A stretch of DNA of 6,946 bases from positions 1 to 6,946 of the forward strand of contig CAMPAJ010000084.1 of the NCBI GenBank assembly GCA_946631805.1, given 5' to 3'. Of this stretch, positions 6,877 through 6,946 are shown piece after piece (positions within the stretch are counted from its first letter, which is position 1; each line of letters begins with the position of its first letter). The translations under genes were made by a program, and so were the position numbers. Source of the DNA: an uncultured Eggerthellaceae bacterium (GTDB lineage Bacteria; Actinomycetota; Coriobacteriia; Coriobacteriales; Eggerthellaceae). The notes below the pieces were generated by a model. The model was not told where the DNA came from and ran no database searches. It saw nothing but the letters and a program-made list of their open reading frames with translations.

Positions 6877-6946
6877 ATGACGGCGACGTCTGAGTGAGGG
6901 TGCTGGGCCGCGGCGAGTGCGTCCGCCCGCGACGCGGAAGCCCCGC
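6877..6946 (+). other. Start of an unidentified region after mraY; expected next dcw gene (murD) not readable
   Basis: An ATG directly abuts the mraY TAA and has a GGGGG purine run (6864-6868) 8 nt upstream, so it looks like a real start. It encodes only MTATSE before a TGA at 6895-6897. The remaining 49 bases are very GC-rich. A GTG at 6894 opens a frame that reads to the window end (MRVLGRGECVRPRRGSP), whose VLGRG faintly recalls the MurD N-terminal nucleotide-fold motif; too short to judge. A frameshift, a sequencing error near a contig edge, a leader peptide or a different downstream gene are all possible. Confidence 0.3.

Noticed and set aside
6919..6935. GCGTC/GACGC inverted repeat in the window tail
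   Set aside because: A 5-bp stem in very GC-rich sequence is expected by chance and has no T run.

Overview
This window is an uninterrupted stretch of a bacterial division and cell wall (dcw) cluster. All genes are on the + strand, in the classical order rsmH (3' part only), ftsL-like, ftsI (class B penicillin-binding protein), murE, murF, mraY. The DNA is GC-rich and third codon positions favour G/C. MurE carries the DNPR signature of meso-diaminopimelate enzymes, and RsmH has the C-terminal four-cysteine insert often seen in Gram-positives. Together these suggest a high-GC, Gram-positive, actinobacterial-type organism with meso-DAP peptidoglycan. A coriobacterial (Eggerthella/Slackia-like) source is my best guess, but it rests on general resemblance and was not tested by any search.

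Layout: 1-531 is the last 176 codons of rsmH. 532-607 is the only sizeable gap; it holds a strong 11-bp hairpin followed by a short T run, then the ribosome binding site of ftsL. 608-1087 is a small single-pass membrane protein placed and built like FtsL. 1091-2869 is FtsI/PBP. 2883-4358 is murE, 4368-5822 murF and 5824-6876 mraY. From ftsL onward the gaps are 3, 13, 9 and 1 nt, and some ribosome binding sites lie inside the end of the preceding gene, so one translationally coupled transcript is likely. The last 70 bases (6877-6946) should hold the start of the next dcw gene (often murD), but no clear open frame is visible there.

How the genes work together: MurE and MurF are cytoplasmic ligases that add meso-DAP and then D-Ala-D-Ala to the UDP-MurNAc peptide. 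MraY moves the finished phospho-MurNAc-pentapeptide onto undecaprenyl phosphate at the membrane to make lipid I. FtsI cross-links the exported precursor at the septum, with FtsL as a membrane scaffold and activator. RsmH methylates 16S rRNA and is a customary passenger of the cluster.

I found no mobile element, CRISPR array, tRNA, rRNA or unknown multi-gene system. The points worth a second look are at the motif level: a KSS triad where class B PBPs normally have KTG, a DSR-to-RSD swap in MurE, KASH for KGSR in MurF, the rsmH-ftsL hairpin, and the unexplained break after mraY.
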